A stretch of 64,000 nucleotides of DNA from the NCBI GenBank assembly GCA_036186865.1, contig AP025055.1, forward strand, positions 3,372,223 to 3,436,222, written 5' to 3'. The notes below the pieces were generated by a model that did not search any database, was not told the origin of the DNA, and was given only the letters and a program-made list of their open reading frames with translations. Positions 9,637-21,572 of the stretch are shown one piece after another. The first letter of the stretch is position 1. Each line of letters begins with the position of its first letter. This stretch comes from Eustoma russellianum (lineage: Eukaryota; Streptophyta; Magnoliopsida; Gentianales; Gentianaceae). The position numbers and the translations under genes are program-made.

Positions 9637-9807
9637 CTTATTGTGTTTTATTTTATAAGTGTGGCTGATAAGGTTGTTGATTTGTGATCTTGAAGTCATG
9701 GGTTCAAACTGCAGAAGCAGCCTCTCTCACAAAGTGTAGGGTAAGACTGTGTATAGCAGATCGTGAATCGATCTAGCCTCTCTCCAGACCCTGCGCAACG
9801 CATTTTT
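9637..9807 (+). mobile_element. tRNA-derived SINE (Au-like) with 10-bp TSD
   Basis: A 171-bp unit is flanked by AAGTGTATCA at 9627-9636 and 9808-9817. An A-box-like TGGCTGATAAGGTTG (9662-9676) and a B-box GGTTCAAACTGC (9701-9712) form the internal RNA polymerase III promoter of a tRNA-derived SINE. The body (AGCAGCCTCTCTCACAAAG, GTAGGGTAAGACTG, CCAGACCC) resembles the plant Au SINE family, although the 3' end here is a short T-rich tail. Confidence 0.75.
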
Positions 9808-10198
9808 AAGTGTATCATTTTTTATATAAATTTATTTATATCAAATAACAATACTAAGATGATCTATTTATAATTTTCACTTCAAATAATTGGTTACGTG
9901 ATTAAGTGATTTCCTACCCTGGCCAGCTCTGGAAGGGATCTACTCTTTGAACAATGATGTTTACATTTTCCCCCAATTAAGCACTTACTAATTTAGTCCT
10001 CTCTCATTAACAACGAGATAAGATTTGTTGCTTCAAATGTAAAAGAAGACTTTCAGTCGTATCCTTTTAGCTGTCATAGTTTGTTCATCCTCATAATGTT
10101 AACTTTTCCGACATCTCACTATAAACGTATGGTGAGTATTTAACTAATTTTATGCTAATAAATTAATTAAAAGTTTGTGGTAAGTTGTAACCTAGACT

Positions 10199-10479
10199 TT
10201 TTTGTTTTAGTATTTGTCTTTTTACTATTGGTATATATCTACTGTTATGATTATTTTAATATCGGAAGATTTATGTTTATGTTTAATAAAATTCATTCAC
10301 TAATGCATATTCCTATTATTGTGCTATCTATTCAGGTACATATAGAGCCGGGTCTCTCACTGGAAACAAACTCTCTATCCATTGGGGTGGAGGTATTGTT
10401 TGACTGCCTCTCACCCTCCCCAGACCATAGCGATAGTTTTTGCAATCGTTGAGATATACTGAGTATGATTGTTGTTGTT
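10199..10479 (+). mobile_element. 5'-truncated RTE-type LINE 3' end with 19-bp TSD
   Basis: The insertion is flanked by GTAAGTTGTAACCTAGACT (10180-10198) and a copy with one mismatch (10480-10498). Its 3' part (GGTACATATAGAGCC..., GAGGTATTGTTTGACTGCC, a GTATG word and TTGTTGTTG tail) matches the tail of the RTE LINE at 14496-15045. Only non-coding 3' sequence is left. Confidence 0.7.
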
Positions 10480-10498
10480 GTAAGTTGTAACCTAAACT

Positions 10499-11596
10499 AG
10501 TTGTATATGTAGACATTCAAATCTTACTCCTTCAGTTCTAAAAGTATTATCACATCTGATTAAACAAATATTTGATCAAACATCAATTAAGGACAAATTT
10601 TCAAAAAGCTTACCCATAATAGCTTTGCAATGTAGTAATTCACATCATTTAAAGTCAAACTCTAATGAATAATATGTCAACTAATTTAACAATTTATGTT
10701 TAGTTAATTTCTAATCAACTGGGCTTTTAACTAAACGTGACCGTCAGATCAAAACCGCAAATCAACAGAGCATTTGGATCAAAATCGAGACAGTGTTTGC
10801 TGGGCAGTTCTGGACGGATTATCCACCGCCGTTAGATGAAAACTGCACTGCAGGATCAATCCTGAGGCGTCGGTGAAAACCACATATTGTTGGACGGTTT
10901 AGTCAGTTTGAAAGTTTCTCCAAAAAGATAGGAACTAGCACGAGCCCGAGTTGGACAGGCGGGTGCGCATGCGCAATCTTGCAGGTCTTCCCTCCAGTCA
11001 AAACTTATCTTACCCTTAGGACACATCTAAGTGACCATTCTTGACATATATTTAGTGATAAGTTTACTTCCTTTCACCTATGTCGTATTCCCTCCACAAG
11101 GATGAAGTGTCTCTTTCTTAGGAAGCCATATCACCCATTAAACAATCTTTACATCCACTTTGGGCATTAGCTTGTCATTCACCCGGTATCTTAATTGAGT
11201 GATTCCAAAACCTAAAATTATCTGCTCGTTACATAGATAATTAAGAGTCCATTAGTTTTTATTTGTCATTAATAGAAACTAATTATTATTAAGCTGAAAA
11301 TATGTTGGTAACTAAGTTTGCAACCTGTCTTATTGGGCCAAAGCCTAAGTTTCTCAAATTACTCCGACAATCCCCCACATGTATGGAAATTAATGCAAAT
11401 GCAGATGCAGACTCTATAGAGAAGTTAGATAATGAAATGACGCATCAGAAGAGGTAGGTTCAGGCTTTCAACCTTTCATAGTGATGTACCATCGGGTCCA
11501 CTCGACTAATTAGTGACTTGATGTCTTGAACTGGTTAGTCTTTACTGTGAACCTAGACAGCAGTACTCACACAACATCCCTTTAACACCCTTTCTG
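10499..11596. other. Repeat-like non-coding DNA without a recognised gene
   Basis: The stretch contains a short T(A)CTCC.TC.GTTCTAAAAG word near 10526 that resembles one end of a Stowaway MITE, without a partner. From about 10730 it is more GC-balanced and looks like decayed retroelement DNA. No coding frame is supported. Confidence 0.35.
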
Positions 11597-12201
11597 TGTA
11601 GCGCCCTGCCGAAACTATGGTTTCGACCCGGTGCATCCGCCGTACTCTGCTATGAAAAGTACAAGACGTCGATACATACATGTGCATATCGACATGAAAC
11701 ATGAATCGATATAGCGGAAGCAACATAAAGATAAACATACGAGATATATAACATACAAATCATCATAATCCATACAAGTCATAATGAAAAAGCTACCATG
11801 GCTGTTTTGTTTCATGGTTCATGAGTCTCGTTCTTAGGGACAATTTGGTCACTCTAAAATTTAGCCATCATAATGCGTCACTTATCTGCATCCTACATGT
11901 CATGATTTAAAGAAAATACCTCTTTTATCCTTAAAAAGGTACCCTCAGCCTAGCATACTCAAAACAGCCCCTTTTGTGCAATTTTCACCCAACACTATTT
12001 TCTTAGATTATACATTCCACATACAAACTCATGGTTCAACAATTAAATATTTAGGACACTTATTTTCTAGTTACTTTGACATGTCACAACTGAATACATA
12101 ACTTGGTCATAATTTATATCTTACTACATATTATACATATATGCATACATAAACATGTAATAAAGTTATTTATACCATAAAAAGGCCTTAGGGACGTGTG
12201 T

Positions 12202-12205
<4 letters not shown>

Positions 12206-12268
<63 letters not shown>

Positions 12269-12530
12269 TTGTGTATATTCATAACATGTCACAAATTTGT
12301 TTATTCCACTTTTAGGCCTTATGGCCGAGTGTATACTTGTATGTGTGTGTGTGTGTTTATATATATATATGTGTGTGTGTATATATATATATATTTTTTT
12401 TAAAACAGAAGGACTATATATATATATGTGTGTATATATATGTATACATATATGTAGATATATATATATATATATACATATATATATACATATATATATA
12501 TATGTATATATTATATATTCATATCATGTA
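12206..12530. repeat. TA/TG microsatellite block
   Basis: Long (TA)n and (TG)n runs are interrupted by short unique words and one AGGCCTTATGG-type repeat. Open frames here are repeat artefacts. Confidence 0.9.
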
Positions 12531-14495
12531 ACAATTTGTTTTATTCCATTTTAAGGCCTTATGGACGAATATTACCTCCTCCTCTTAACCACATAAATTC
12601 CATCTTTTTCACGTCTTATACATATATTATAAGTTTAAGATTTATACTAACCATGTACATACTAGTTTCCATCCACATGATGCTTTTCAAGATTATGAAC
12701 ATGATGAAAAATACATACAACATAAATATGATGGAAACCATGAAAAGATAACTTTTTGAGCCATGAACATCATTAATATACACATCATGAAAATGGATGA
12801 TCAAGCTCAAGTGAGGAGCCAAAAAGGCCTCTTTGTCCATGTATATATGTATGCAAATATGAACATAGTGATCATCGAGAGCAACATTTGTGACCTAGTT
12901 TATTAGTTATGATTATGATGCATCCATAAACATACTAAAACAAGATCACTAAAAAATATAAAATTGAAATACCATAGAAGATGTATATATGATGACCAAC
13001 ATGAAAATACATGAACAAGTGTATCAAAGTTATATTCTTAGTACACTTTTCTTAACATAACATATGACTTCATTTTCTTTCCTACATCGCATAAGACTTA
13101 TTCTTTTTATTTCATTTATAAATAATTATATCTTTCCTTGTGTAGGCCGATTTTTAGGTGTACACATATGAAAATTTATACATCACATAGAACATGTATT
13201 TTACATACTCTTGCTACTAAACCTTGAAAATACTACATGAATGATCTAAATTTAATATGAACATATATACCTAACCTTTAAAAAACCATGGAGAATCTAG
13301 AAAGAATACTTGCCTTTCTCACTTATTTCACAACTTAATGTGAAGATTTCCTCACTTAGCTTAAAGAACCTTCTCTTTTCCTTCCTTGAGGACCACGGGT
13401 ATAGGGTAGAACTGAGGGGGTTAGTGAGCAACTATAGAGTTAGGTAAATGGAAGAACTTAAATTATTCAACATGAAGTTCCTTATCTTGTTCCTCATTTG
13501 TTCTTGGCTCTACAATCTTCCTTGATCACTACTTGGATGAAGGAGGGTGTTTGAACCTTGTCTTGGATGATTTTTATGTGAGGTGAAGAGAAGAAAATTT
13601 CTCTCTTGCTCTTCTTGGGTGTTCTCGGCCAAAAGAGGAGATGAGGTAGAAGTTGGAAGACTTTCTTGTCTTGAAGATGAAAGAGAGAGTATTTTTTTTG
13701 AAGATGGAAATGTGTTGAAGTGTAAATGGAAAGAGAAGAAGGGTTTCTTACCTTTTTGAAGACAAGAGTGCGGGTGGAGCTTGGTTAGGGGAGGGAGGAA
13801 ATATCATGATGGGGATTTGGTTGTATTAGTTTTAGGTTTCATGATGGTGGAGAGAATAGTATAAGAAAAGTAAGACTTGTCTTCTTGGATAAGGGGGTGA
13901 CCATTCTAAATGGGTGTAAAGAGGGAAGGGTGGCTTGTTTTGTGGATTGTATAAGAAAGTGGGACAAAATGTGATAATTGGTGTAACAGTGTATAAGGTT
14001 TTGTTGTGTAGTTAAAGACAAAAGAGAAGAAAATCTTTCTTCCCACTCGTGTAGAGGGGTGTGGCCATGGGTTGTATTAGGTGGGTAGAATATGAAGAAA
14101 TACCATCATTTGGTTTCTACACAATTTTCTACACTTGGTATTTTGCTGGGTATTTTTCTAGCCACAATTTCCTTCTTCCTTTTTATACTACTCGTCTGTG
14201 TGTGTCTGTGTGTGTCTATATATATATTTTTTCTTTTTCTTATACCCTAAATATTTTTGTCATGTCTTGTTTTGTTTTCCATTTGTTTAAGCAATGAAAA
14301 TTCTTGTGTCATGTGTTTTTATTTGATTTAATTTAGCCTACTAACTTAAGTTGTTATTAATTATTTTTATTTAAATTTTATCGCATGTTCCGAAATGTGT
14401 GTTACTGAATTCACTAGTTTGTGGATATACCGAAGAACTTGACGTAAGCATATATCGACATTACTGAATTATGGTATTTAAAGTGTTACGATGTA

Positions 14496-15045
14496 TTTAG
14501 GGAAAGGCTAGACCGGTCTGAAATGAGGCATCTAAGGAGAGGATAGGGGTGGCTAGTATAGTGGATAAGATAGGAGAGGGGAGACTCAGATGGTTTAGGC
14601 ATGTCAAGCGGAGACAGATAACGGTGTCCTTCAGAGCAGTTGAAAGCCTCAGTATATAGGGGAAAAGAAGCAAGACTTGAGAGGAGCGGATTTGACATGA
14701 CCTACTAGATTTGCACCTCTCTGAGGATATGGTTCTGGCATGGAGATAGGAGGATTAAAGTTAGCCAGGTTTATGCATGATATAAGGGCAGCTTAGAGTA
14801 GACATAAGGGCTTAGATACTCTCTCTATGTTAGGTTGACTTTGCACTTTTGATGTTTGTCTTTGTCATTTATTATTTGTCGTTCATTATTTGTCTATGCA
14901 GGTACATATAGAGCCAGGGGCCTCACTTGAAGCAAACTCTGTATCCTTTGGGATAGAGGTATTGTTTGACTGCCTCTCCCCTTCCCAGAACCTAGTGATA
15001 GTTTTTGTTGTTGTTGGGATATGATGGGTATGTGTTGTTGTTTTG
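14496..15045 (+). mobile_element. 5'-truncated RTE-type LINE inside the gypsy LTR, 17-bp TSD
   Basis: Flanks TAAAGTGTTACGATGTA (14479-14495) and the same word with one G/A change (15046-15062) are the target duplication. The 5' part decodes, with several stops, as the C-terminal region of RTE ORF2 (RWFRHVKRR, HDLLDLHLSEDMVL). The 3' part is a non-coding tail ending in TTGTTG repeats, shared with 10199-10479. Confidence 0.8.
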
Positions 15046-15086
15046 TAAAGTGTTACAATGTACATAAACAAATTTGGGGCGTAACA

Positions 15087-15100
15087 TTCTCCCCCTATAA
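15087..15100 (-). promoter_or_regulatory. Polypurine tract of the gypsy element
   Basis: On the minus strand a purine run (AGGGGGAGAA) lies immediately upstream of the LTR start TGTTACGCC. This is the position of the primer for plus-strand DNA synthesis. Confidence 0.7.
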
Positions 15101-15129
15101 AAAGTTTTGTCCTTCAAACTTACGTACCT

Positions 15130-16071
15130 TTACTCGAAGAGGTGAGGATACTGCTTTAGCATATGCTGTTTTAGCTCCCAAGTCGCTTCCCGCTCTGAAT
15201 GATTACTCCATTGCACGTTAACAAACAGAATCGACCTCTTCCAAAATGTTTGCTCCTTTCGGTCCATAATACGTACTGGTACGTCCTCATAAGTAGCACC
15301 ATCTCGGATCGTTAATGGCTGCTGCTCAAAGATGTGGCTAGGGTCATGTACATAACATTGCAACTATGATACATGGAATATATCATATGCATGTGACAAT
15401 GTAGGGGGTAATGCCAACCGATACGCCACTGCTCCAACTCTCTCCAATACCTCGTATGGACCAATAAATCGAGGATTTTAGCTTCCCGTTAATACCAAAT
15501 CTCATCACACCCTTTGAGTGAAAAACGCTCAACTAGACCTTTTCTCCAACCTCAAACTCTATCGGTCGCCTCTTAGAGTCTGCCCAACTCTTACTACGAT
15601 CTTGGCCCGCCTTCAAGCTATTGCGAATCAACTTGACCTTATCCAAGGTCTTCTCTACCAATTCTAGACCTATGATGGCTCTCTCTCCAATTTCATCCCA
15701 GTATAGTGGAGATCTATACTTACGACCATATAGTGCCTCAAACGATGCCATACCGATAGAACTGTGGTAATTGTATTATATGAGAACTTTATCAGCTTCA
15801 CAGACTTATCCCAATTGCCCTTGAAGTCTAACGCGCACGCACCCAACATGCCCACCAAAGTCTGTATGGTTCGCTCTGACTACCCATCTGTCTGCGGATG
15901 AAATGCTGTGCTCATTCTGGTCTTGGTGCCCATAGCCCATTGATATGCCTTCCAGAATCGTGATATGAAGCACGGATCTCCATCACAAACAATACTGACT
16001 AGCATCCCATGTAAGCTCACAATATCATCCATATACATGTCCACCAACTTCTCTTTCTTTATTATACTCAA
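15130..16071 (-). pseudogene. Ty3/gypsy pol, integrase C-terminal region
   Basis: Read from 16071 down, the minus strand gives the integrase core end (GMLVSIVCDGDPCFISRFW, STAFHPQTDG), then ACALDFKGNWDKSVKLIKFS, EALYGRKYRSPLYWDEIGE, RRPIEFEVGEKV, and finally the terminal segment with REATWELKQHMLKQYPHLF. This matches the 3' end of plant chromovirus pol. A TAG replaces Gln just after HPQTDG (near 15880), and frames change near 15750 and between 15530 and 15363, so it is non-functional. The reading ends at about 16075, where AT-rich DNA starts. Confidence 0.85.
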
Positions 16072-16075
16072 ACTA

Positions 16076-18254
16076 ATAATAAAAGAGTTTATGCATAAAA
16101 TACAAAAACTTGTTAGATGATAGTTATGGGAAGAGATTGATATATAATAGAAGTGGAAAGGATAAATATATAGATATTGTCATATCGGAAAAAGGAGTAA
16201 TCAAGAATAGAAGAAGATCATAGTTAAAAAAAATCAATAACTTAGGAAAGAAATAATCTATCAAGATTAGAAAAAGGCTCATAGTAAAACTCAAAAACCT
16301 ATGAAGGAAATAATCTATAAGTAGGGGATAGACCCCCAAATCCACAACCAAAAAAGAGAGAGAGGGGAGAGAACTGCAGGAGGAAGAAGAGAAAAAATTT
16401 ATTTTTTTGTTATCAATTTGGGCAATCAAATGTTGTCGAAATCAAGAACCGAAGACAGGTTTTTGAATCCTTGTAGTTCTATGAATGTTTTGGTGGTAAG
16501 TATAGATTTATATTTAGATTTTAATGACTCATTTTGATTAGTATATGAAATACTTATTAAGCGTATAGAATAGAGTTTGATAGAGGAGTTATATAGGTTG
16601 AAATCTTTTAAAGCAATTGTTTGGATTATAGTGAAAAAATAAAAAAGGAAGGGAGGGGCCGGCGGCAGAGAAGGAATGAAGTGGGGAAAAAGGGAAAAAG
16701 GGAGTGACTAGCGGAGGTAGGAGAAAAAGGGTCGAAGAAAAAAAAGGAAAAAGGAAAGGCATTCCAAGAGAAAAGAAAAAAGAAAAAGGGAAAAAGGGAG
16801 TAAAAGTCGAGGGGTTCAAACCCAGGTGGGCAAGAAGGAGAAAGAAGGGGCGATCTACTGGGCTGAAGAGGGATTTGTTTTATGGGGATAGATCATTTAA
16901 TATAGTTTGTTTTAGTGTTGCAAAAAAAAGAAAAGATATGCAGAGCAGGAATCGAACTCGGGTGCTGCTGGTTAGAGTTAGAGGGCAGTATCAGTTAGCT
17001 GGGCGAAGTTTATTACTATGTTTTAGAGACAGAATATTGTTAAGGGTTAGAATTTGCGGTATATTTTAGAGAAAGGAGGGTGTATTCTAAGTATTAATTA
17101 ATAGATTTAGTTAAAGTAAGATTTAATGATGATGTTATTAAGTGATACTCTTTATTATAAAATTGTTAGGTTCAAGTTAAGAACGACGAAAAAACTAAGT
17201 ATCAGATCCGAAGTAAGTGGTCTAATTCTTTTTTGTGCATTTGCGAAATTGTCTTACAAAAGTTACGTTTTAGATGTGTATTTTGGTATTAAATTGGATC
17301 ATGTAGAAGTATATTGTGCTTTACAAGTATTTGTTTCATGTGAAGTTTTATTGACGGTATGTCTTTTACAGAATGATATGTTTTGTGCTCTTAAATAAAT
17401 TGTACCTGGATCACTTGGTTGATTGAATGATGAAAGAATATGATATAAGTATGTAATCTAGCAACTTGTGCGATTTGCTGGAATGCTCAGATATTGGGGG
17501 GATTAAGCCCAATACCCTTTTCCTATGGTGGGGATCCAATGCGCCCATCTAGAAGGGATTTTCCAGACAACACACTCTGACAAATGGTATATGTCAGTTA
17601 TGAGCTAAAACTTAAAAGTTAAAAGTATTATATGTAGTATTTGAAAATGGGAAACTTGATGATGTATTTGATCTTATTTTACGAAAGTTATTTTTATTTG
17701 AAAACTTGTTTCCTGGCATACATGATCCCACAAAAAGATAGTTAGATTACTTAATGACTATTTATTTTGCTCACGCCACCATTTAACATTTTTGCAGATA
17801 AAGGGACTATGAGTACGTCTATATTGAGGAGGATGATGAGTGGGAATGATGAAGAAGATCAGAAGATAGTTTTCAAGATTTGATTTATATTAGTGTTTAA
17901 CTTTAGTTAGTATTTATTGATTTAGTTCGTGAGAGGTATTATGTCTAATGTTGGGCTAGTTTATTTCGACGACGTGATATCTCTTTTGATCAGAGATTAT
18001 TTAGGGTATTTTATTGAATGATTTTGAATTATTTTTATTGAGTTTTACTTAACTATTGGAGTATCGCTGAACGCGTGATGATCTAAGAAATCTTATACAC
18101 CTTGGAAAACGTGTACAGCTGATGTGACGTTTCAAGCGCTACGACACACATTCTGTCCAGCTTTTCAAATAATTCAAAAGTACTACTTAAAGTAAACACA
18201 AGATGACTGGTCCAGTTTCAAATCAGTTCACCATCTTCACATAGCGTCTCCAGA
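16076..18254 (+). repeat. Probable decayed gypsy LTR, plus orientation
   Basis: No protein is encoded. The second half has LTR-like layout in plus orientation: a GGGGATCCAATG segment near 17550, a GAGGAGGATGATGAGTGGG segment near 17827, and an end near 18151 in GCGCTACGACA, similar to the GGCGCTACA end of the other gypsy LTRs here. A purine-only stretch (16636-16860) lies inside. Start and family are uncertain. Confidence 0.35.
16636..16860 (+). repeat. Polypurine tract
   Basis: About 220 bp are almost entirely A and G on the plus strand, with GAAAAAGGGA-like words repeated irregularly. Such tracts can form triplex DNA. The reading frames on it are compositional. Confidence 0.75.
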
Positions 18255-20110
18255 AAATTTGAGCCTACTGTCACCATAGCGACCTGTCCTGAATCCTAGT
18301 ACTCCAAACGACTCATCCGTCATATCTCATTAAGGAGAATACAAGGCATCGATACAAGCAATTCTACGTTAGCATAATAATGTAAACCGATATCAGCGGA
18401 AGTCATAAACTAAAAACCCTCGATAAAATAATCATCATCATTAATACATCTAGGCAAATCTAAATCGATACATTGGTCAAATGTAGATAAACACTAATCT
18501 CAAAAATACATAAAGGTTGAATATCAAAATAGCTGCCTCAACTAAGTCCTTGAAAATATCGTCTGAATATCCTCAGCCTCGAAATCTCTATTCCCGATCT
18601 TCCAAGGGAAACTGCCTCATTTATCTGTCTATCGGAAAAAGTGTACATCGTCCAGCAAGTAACCTTGCTATATTTACCATGGGATCATACACGGACAAGC
18701 AAGTGTAAATAAATAAAATAAATAAATAACATAATTCAAAATAGCATACTTCTCTTCGCAAATAAATTTATCTTTTTGCCCTTCCCGACAATCAAGCAAG
18801 TAAATCACACGCAGCTTAGTCATCGCACACAAGAATCAGTACTATAAAAAAACCGTGATGTAATTTTTTAAAATCATGAATGCAATGACTTGACAACCAT
18901 TTATCCTTTATCAATTTCCATTTCCATTTCATATTCCACTTTCCATTTCTCATATTTTATTTTCCATTTTCCGATAACACAGGCGATTACTCCTTACGGT
19001 ATCCCTATCGATATCCATTTCTGATATCCATATGCGGTTACTCCTTACAACATCAATACGTGATATCCATTTCTGATACCCACATGTGGTTATCCCTTAT
19101 TGCATCCATATACGACATCCATTCTTCATTAATACAATGCAATGGCCATGACGCTTACCTTACAATTGACTTATATTGCAAGATTACAGTTTTGGTTCCC
19201 CCATGGTCAATATGTGTTCAGATGGCCTAGCTCGTTACAGCATAGTCGATATTCGCCTGGACGGCCCAAATGGCAATCAATATGTGTCTGAGCGACCTAT
19301 ATTCCTTACAGCATAGTCAATATGTTCTTGGACGACCCATTTGTTTGGAACCAAACCCAATTACGCAATATATTTCCTTTGTAAGGGTGACTTTTCCAAA
19401 GACGTGAATTTTCGCAAACACTTTTCCATTTACTGTTACAATTTTCCATTTACCATTTCATTTCCGTTCCAATTCGATTTTATCTCCTATGTACAAGTTA
19501 CCCATGTATATGCCCACGCCATAAACATGCATATACGCGCTTATACTTACACGTTTCGCCATCGGTCCACTTTTTCCCTATCCCCTAATCAACTCGCCTC
19601 ACCCCTAACCCCTAAGCCTCACACGCCCCCTACTGTCCCTCAGCCCAGTGCCCCTTCCCCCAGCACCCCAACCCCTTCCGAAACCCTAATTCCCCTCCCC
19701 CGCACACTAACTACTCCGGTTTACAACGCAATTTCTCACTGCTGAGTTTTTCTCACATCTAAACTCATGGACTCCTAGATCTATTAATGCTTAACACACT
19801 ACCACAAATCACAGAAAACAAAGCTCCCACACGCCCTCACACGCGGCTGCGAGGTTGGCTATGCGCCACCTTCAGCCGACACGTGAGCCACATGCGCCGC
19901 CGCATTTCCGACACTTCCACCACCAGAATTATCCTCTCAACATTTCCTACCATATTCCACCCTCAAATCAACAAAAACCCCTTTTTTCCAAAAATGGTTT
20001 TCCCCTCTTCCGACGAAAAAACTCGTAATTCTCGTTATTTTGGTTTTCTTTCTATTCGATTCATATTCTTCCATATTTATTCATAAAATTTACAGACTCA
20101 CTGGTAGCCT
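18255..20110 (-). repeat. Probable decayed gypsy LTR, minus orientation
   Basis: The left border (ATAGCGACCTGTCCTGAATC near 18275, then CTCATCCGTCAT and TACAAGGCATCGATAC) parallels the borders at 11597 and 50702. Inside are imperfect tandem words: GGTTACTCCTTAC with GATATCCAT near 18980-19130, and CAGCATAGTC.ATAT near 19230-19330. These occupy the place of the minisatellites seen in the other two LTRs. No gene was recognised; the right border is not clear. Confidence 0.35.
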
Positions 20111-20523
20111 CATGTATACGGACACAACATCATCAATATCATCAAATACACGTTTAAATCACATAATCTCGATTACATGAAATAACACACAATTAAATAC
20201 ACTATTTTATCACGCATGTCATATATGTATAAACATCTTTTGGCCGCTGCCCATCACCCTAAGGCAACGGCAGCAGCACGAAAAACATAGCTCCTCTTAA
20301 AAAGGACATGGAATCAATTATCACATGCAAATATTTGATTATGGTCAGCATACTTTTATATACATATAGGAAACATATCAATTAGCGTTTGTCACTGTCC
20401 ATGGGACAGTGGCCTCCCCACGGTAGCATAACAAAAACCCATAGCATAGGTGATAAACGTACAGTCGACACGTGCACACACACACAAATATATATACATA
20501 TATATATGTGTTTGTGTGTGTAT

Positions 20524-20570
<47 letters not shown>

Positions 20571-20574
20571 ATAA
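20111..20574. other. Non-coding DNA with hairpins and a TG/TA microsatellite
   Basis: It contains a perfect inverted repeat CACTGTCC/GGACAGTG with a 3-nt spacer (about 20391-20409), a GC-rich hairpin near 20245-20275, and a CA/TA microsatellite (20475-20572) at the 3' border of the LINE that follows. Confidence 0.6.
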
Positions 20575-20939
20575 ACAAAAAATTTTATTACGAAAACACC
20601 TCACTTTTGGCGGAGGAAAACCATATTACAATGTCTGAGTATGCGAATAGATGAAATAACGAACTAATAATGACATATCTCTAGTCGTATTTGATATGCC
20701 GCATTCAAACCTTGCCAAGTAAAACCACCCTTGTGGATAAAACCTTGGCGAAGGAAAAAGCGTACATATTTATACGACTGTCATTGATATGAAAGGAATA
20801 TAATATTGTGTACAAAGCTATGCTTGCTGCAGAAGTTTGTTTAAGCAGTATTGGACAGAATGCGCTGGATGGGTCGCTACTTAGTCTTGACGTTTCCAGG
20901 ATGAGCCATACCTCGGTAGATTGCTAGGGAGAAGTTATA

Positions 20940-21500
20940 TCATTGACAGTAATTAACAAAATAAGAGAGAGCAGAAAAGTCAAACACATACCATAGCCGC
21001 CTTGGCTGAATTTGTGCCAAGGCGACGAAGCTATGAGCTGACGCGCCAGTGAGGTCGTAGTCGTAGATGCCGCAGATGAATTATGGAATTGTTGCGCTTC
21101 CATGAAAAGTCTCGCCACCATGATATGTAAACCAATCTCGTGATAATGGATAGAATATATCAAATCAACAGAAATGTGAAAAATAATTATCATAAGCAGA
21201 AAGCCGAAATGCATACCCAAGTCGCCTTGACTAAGGAGCCAAGGCGACAGTGGTAAAGTGCCAGCACCACGAGAATTAATATTCTTCGCCATGTTGTCGA
21301 CGCATGTGTAGTGTATGATCCAACAACATAGTCCTCCAATGAACGATGAGAAAGTAGGGTTGTCACATGATAACCAGGTCGTTCCAATACAAAGAAAATG
21401 AGGTATGTTATGTATGTGAAAGAAGCAGCACAAAATGTAGATAAATGGGTAGTCAACCATACCGTGCCTGCCTGCATCCCAAAGGAAACAGGCAGTTAGT
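20940..21500 (-). repeat. LINE 3' region with three repeated stem-loop units
   Basis: Three perfect inverted repeats occur at 220-250 bp spacing: CGCCTTGGC/GCCAAGGCG (20998-21006/21016-21024), GTCGCCTTG/CAAGGCGAC (21221-21229/21240-21248) and CTGCCTG/CAGGCAG (21468-21474/21489-21495). On the minus strand each is followed within a few bases by GGTATG and a T-rich stretch. The 198-codon open frame across the region is not considered a gene. Confidence 0.7.
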
Positions 21501-21572
21501 CTGAAATAGCGCCAATCCATATGGAAGGCCGTAGAGTGTCAAGGCACGCGCAAGTGAGAGGAAGTGAGATCC

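Larger units (their letters stand above)
11597..15086 (-). repeat. 3' LTR of the gypsy fragment (with later insertions)
   Basis: The ends are TGTAGCGCCC at 11597 and GGGGCGTAACA ending at 15086 on the plus strand. The same end signature and internal words (GGTGCATCCG, TACAAGACGTC) occur in the solo LTR at 50702-53173, so both belong to one family. The LTR includes a TA/TG microsatellite block (12206-12530), repeated AGGCCTTATGG-type words near 12185, 12313 and 12554, and a 0.55-kb RTE LINE. Without the LINE it is about 2.9 kb. Confidence 0.7.
11597..16075 (-). mobile_element. Ty3/gypsy (chromovirus-like) element fragment: 3' LTR plus pol C-terminus
   Basis: The element is oriented on the minus strand. 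Its 3' LTR runs from 15086 down to 11597, with ends TGTTACGCCCC...GGGCGCTACA in element orientation, and is preceded by a polypurine tract. Beyond it, pol is readable from 15130 to about 16071 and then stops, so gag, protease, reverse transcriptase and the 5' LTR are missing. The LTR holds microsatellites and an RTE LINE insertion. Confidence 0.8.

Noticed and set aside
10525..10556. Stowaway MITE-like terminal sequence
   Set aside because: No inverted partner end or flanking TA pair was found nearby.
12297..12554. Open frames encoding Tyr-Ile repeats (also 20378-20654)
   Set aside because: These are translations of TA/TG microsatellites.
16936..16990. tRNA-like B-box (GAGTTCGATTCC on the minus strand), plus GGTTCAAACCC near 16815
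   Set aside because: No matching A-box, acceptor stem or cloverleaf can be built; isolated B-box-like words are common in LTR DNA.
20924..21520. 198-codon minus-strand open frame with hydrophobic segments
   Set aside because: It lies in the 3' region of the LINE, spans the repeated hairpins and shows no known domain; a membrane protein is not supported.
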